Notes under the pieces: model-generated
Databases searched by the model: none
Seen by the model: the letters and a program-made list of their open reading frames with translations, nothing else
Told to the model about the DNA's origin: nothing
Assembly (NCBI GenBank): GCA_030600745.1
Contig: JAUVLL010000257.1
Span: forward strand, 1-5,033
Origin: Spirochaetaceae bacterium
GTDB taxonomy: Bacteria > Spirochaetota > Spirochaetia > B11-G9
DNA length: 5,033 nt
Direction of reading: 5' to 3'
Shown here: piece after piece, positions 4,928-5,033 of the stretch
How the letters are laid out: the number at the start of each line of letters is the position of its first letter
Position numbering within the stretch: position 1 is the stretch's first letter
Translations under genes and position numbers: made by a program

Positions 4928-5033
4928 ATGAGTATTTTATCAGTTTTAAGTAAAAAGAAAAAAAAAGAACCGGTTATTCTTTCTGTAGAAACATTAATCC
5001 CGGAAATTTTAAAGAAGAATCTTAAGACAATAA
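4928..5033 (+). CDS. Start of an unidentified gene (3' partial)
   Basis: An open frame begins at the ATG at 4928 and is still open at the window edge after 35 complete codons. It is preceded by AAGGG at 7-nt spacing and a plausible promoter, so it is likely a real gene. The visible protein begins MSILSVLSKKKKKEPVILSV (1-20): a short hydrophobic start, then five lysines, then a segment ending KKNLKTI that could form an amphipathic helix. It is too short and too weakly hydrophobic to call a signal peptide or membrane segment, and I do not recognise the family. The lysine run is encoded by an uninterrupted tract of nine A (4958-4966). It is divergent from aroA with 123 bp between the starts, so regulation from the shared region is possible. 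Confidence 0.6.
   Translation, partial: MSILSVLSKKKKKEPVILSVETLIPEILKKNLKTI

Overview
The window looks like ordinary bacterial chromosome with compact gene packing, an A+T-leaning base composition and Shine-Dalgarno sites of the AAGGAG type. The mix of genes (RecB-type helicase-nuclease, threonine aldolase, a GNAT enzyme with a thioredoxin-like tail, VapBC, EPSP synthase) would fit a spirochaete or a Bacillota member. The sequence alone does not settle the phylum, so this is a weak inference.

Layout from left to right. (1) From 2 to 844 (+) lies the C-terminal nuclease end of an AddA/RecB-like helicase-nuclease whose helicase part is upstream of the window. (2) It converges on, and overlaps by 4 bp at the stop codons, a leftward two-gene unit. 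This unit is a low-specificity L-threonine aldolase (2710 to 1664) followed 40 bp later by a GNAT acetyltransferase with a thioredoxin-like/YoaP-like C-terminal domain (1623 to 841). (3) A 183-bp divergent intergenic region (2711-2893) holds the aldolase promoter with a two-copy 20-bp tandem repeat built on the palindrome TTTTCGAAAA. It also holds a separate 15-bp inverted repeat that covers the promoter of the next operon. (4) A ribbon-helix-helix antitoxin and a VapC PIN-domain toxin (2894-3519, +) overlap by ATGA. They form a clearly more A+T-rich island, probably acquired. (5) aroA (EPSP synthase of the shikimate pathway) runs leftward from 4804 to 3542 and converges on vapC with a 22-bp gap. 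(6) The start of an unidentified rightward gene (4928 to the edge) is divergent from aroA.

Metabolically the aldolase (glycine/acetaldehyde from threonine), the acetyltransferase and aroA are separate functions. The VapBC pair is a self-contained module sitting between housekeeping genes. I found no novel multi-gene system. The most interesting signals are regulatory: a near-consensus promoter whose predicted start site falls on the aroA start codon (leaderless mRNA), the phased palindromes in the aldolase promoter, the operator-like dyad at vapBC, and a hairpin holding the ribosome-binding site of the acetyltransferase gene. No tRNA, rRNA, CRISPR, insertion sequence or convincing intrinsic terminator was seen, and no gene-free stretch exceeds 300 bases.
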